Part shown: one piece after another, positions 62,879 to 64,000 of the stretch
How positions within the stretch are numbered: the first letter of the stretch is position 1
Layout of the letters: each line of letters starts with the position of its first letter
NCBI RefSeq assembly: GCF_003269295.1
Contig: NZ_QLTT01000003.1
Location: 124,001-188,000 of the forward strand
From: Lentzea atacamensis
Lineage (GTDB): Bacteria; Actinomycetota; Actinomycetes; Mycobacteriales; Pseudonocardiaceae
Direction: 5' to 3'
Length of the DNA stretch: 64,000 nt
Translations under genes and position numbers: made by a program
Notes under the pieces: model-generated
The model's database searches: none
Told to the model about the DNA's origin: nothing
What the model saw: the letters and a program-made list of their open reading frames with translations, nothing else

Positions 62879-64000
62879 CGATCGTCGGCATCGGCGCGGT
62901 CTTCCCCGGCGCCCCTGATGCCACGACGTTCTGGCGCAACATCGTCACCGGTGTCGACGCCATCGGGCAGATCCCGGCAGGACGCTGGGACCCCGCCACC
63001 TACTACGACCAGGACAGCACCACCGGCGACAGGTTCTACTGCCGCAAGGGCGGGTTCGTCGACGACCTGGCCGAGTTCGACCCGACCAGGTTCGGCATCA
63101 TGCCGTCCACAGTGGACGGCGCGGAGCCCGACCAGCTGCTCGCCCTCGGCACGGCCGCCGAGGCCATCGCGGACGCGGGCGGCGAATCGGCTCTGCCGGA
63201 CCGGAATCGGGTCGGCGTGGTCGTCGGACGCGGCGGCTATCTGACGCCCGGCTGTGCGCGGCTCGACCAGCGGGTCCGGCTCGCTGACGAGGTCGTCTCG
63301 GTGGTCCGCGACCTCTTCCCGAACCTGGCCGGCGCGGACCTGGACACGGTCCGCCGGACCATCCGCGATCGCCTGGGGCCGGAGCAGCCGGAGTCGTCCA
63401 TCGGCCTCGTGCCGAACCTCGCGGCGTCGCGGATCGCCAACCGGTTCGACCTCAAGGGCACCGCCTACACGGTGGACGCGGCCTGCGCGTCCGGGCTGGT
63501 CGCCGTCGAGCACGCCGTCCGCGAGCTTCAGGAGGGCCGCGCGGACGCCATGCTCGCCGGGGCGGTGCACGTCTGCCACCACCCGACGTTGTGGAGCGTC
63601 TTCACCCAGCTCCGCGCGTTGAGCCCGAGCGAGCGCATCAGGCCGTTCGACGCCACCGCGGACGGCACGCTGCTGTCCGAAGGTGTCGGCATGGTCGTGC
63701 TGAAGCGGCTGGAGGACGTCGGCGACGAGCGCGTCTACGCGGTGATCCGCGGCATCGGCACGGCCAGCGACGGACGCGCGACCAGCATGATGACGCCCAA
63801 CCCCGAGGGCCAGCTCCTTGCCGTGCAACGGGCATGGGCCAGTGCGGGACTCGACCCGCGGAGGGACGGGCTCGGCCTGATCGAGGCCCACGGCACCGCC
63901 ACGCCCGCCGGTGACGCCGCCGAACTGCAGACGATGATCAACGCGTTCGGCGACCAGGGCGACGAGATCGGCATCGGCACGGTGAAGTCGATGATCGGTC
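62866..64000 (+). CDS. Second PKS subunit, ketosynthase start, partial
   Basis: The ATG at 62866 overlaps the end of the first PKS gene by 13 bases, so the two are translationally coupled. The visible 378 residues are a ketosynthase: GGIAIVGIGAVFPGAPDATT, active cysteine C207 in DAACASGLVAVE, and EAHGTATPAGD. It runs out of the window after GTVKSMIG, where the third catalytic histidine would come next. By analogy with PfaC/HglE-type subunits, a second KS-like chain-length factor and dehydratases would be expected downstream. That is a prediction. Confidence 0.88.
   Translation, partial: MGGIAIVGIGAVFPGAPDATTFWRNIVTGVDAIGQIPAGRWDPATYYDQDSTTGDRFYCRKGGFVDDLAEFDPTRFGIMPSTVDGAEPDQLLALGTAAEAIADAGGESALPDRNRVGVVVGRGGYLTPGCARLDQRVRLADEVVSVVRDLFPNLAGADLDTVRRTIRDRLGPEQPESSIGLVPNLAASRIANRFDLKGTAYTVDAACASGLVAVEHAVRELQEGRADAMLAGAVHVCHHPTLWSVFTQLRALSPSERIRPFDATADGTLLSEGVGMVVLKRLEDVGDERVYAVIRGIGTASDGRATSMMTPNPEGQLLAVQRAWASAGLDPRRDGLGLIEAHGTATPAGDAAELQTMINAFGDQGDEIGIGTVKSMIG

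Overview
The window is GC-rich throughout, with many GTG starts, ATGA or single-base overlaps between genes, and actinobacterial families (DUF397 with XRE/DUF5753, the S-adenosyl methyltransferase family PF04672, ANTAR, KdpF, an LAxTG sorting signal). This points to a filamentous actinomycete. A Pseudonocardiaceae-like host (Lentzea or Saccharothrix type) is my inference from gene style, not a demonstrated assignment.

Layout. 0-3 kb: the end of a secreted ricin-type lectin protein, a SAM methyltransferase, and an ECF sigma factor overlapping a TPR protein. 3-8.2 kb: a large exported surface protein with nine SdrD/Cna-B repeats and a C-terminal LASTG sorting signal, closed by a strong terminator. 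8.2-12.7 kb: a hydrolase remnant, a maleylpyruvate isomerase-like protein, a MarR regulator divergent from an MMPL exporter, and an AlkZ-like DNA glycosylase. 12.7-15 kb: small ORFs, an ANTAR protein, a membrane-protein gene with three apparent frameshifts, and a kinase followed by a small zinc-ribbon protein. 15.1-22.6 kb: a complete kdpFABCDE potassium-uptake operon led by an extra 27-residue membrane peptide. 22.6-27 kb: a GH16 glucanase with a CebR-like operator, lysA, small proteins and a secreted sphingomyelinase-like phosphodiesterase. 27.1-35.3 kb: an alpha-galactoside/galactonate locus (FCD-GntR regulator, sugar ABC transporter, GH36 alpha-galactosidase, KDPGal-type aldolase, SDR, DgoD) tied together by two almost identical AT-rich promoter/operators. 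35.3-40.1 kb: an XRE-cupin regulator, a methyltransferase, a DUF1684-SnoaL fusion, and a ROK regulator divergent from a DUF1479 protein. 40.1-45.4 kb: a six-gene minus-strand operon coding for a MacA-like adaptor, ABC ATPase, FtsX-type permease, membrane-anchored small protein, response regulator and histidine kinase. 45.5-56 kb: mixed accessory genes: XRE/DUF397, a flavin monooxygenase with an in-frame stop, a uridine kinase-GGCT fusion, a stand-alone HflX N-domain, a Na+/H+ antiporter, MerR-trxA, a decayed MFS exporter, a frameshifted winged-helix gene, a phosphotransferase, AraC and a tandem SnoaL protein.

56.4-64 kb: the most distinctive system. It is a polyunsaturated-fatty-acid-synthase-like iterative PKS. 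The first gene encodes two nitropropane-dioxygenase-type barrels fused to KS-AT-ACP-ACP-KR. A second KS-starting gene overlaps its end and runs off the window. Together they look like the start of a Pfa/heterocyst-glycolipid-type secondary lipid locus whose product is unknown.

Decay is visible at several places (8.2, 13.3-14.1, 46.6, 52-53.5 kb). These should be separated from sequencing error before they are interpreted. No tRNA, rRNA, CRISPR array, insertion sequence or prophage was recognised.
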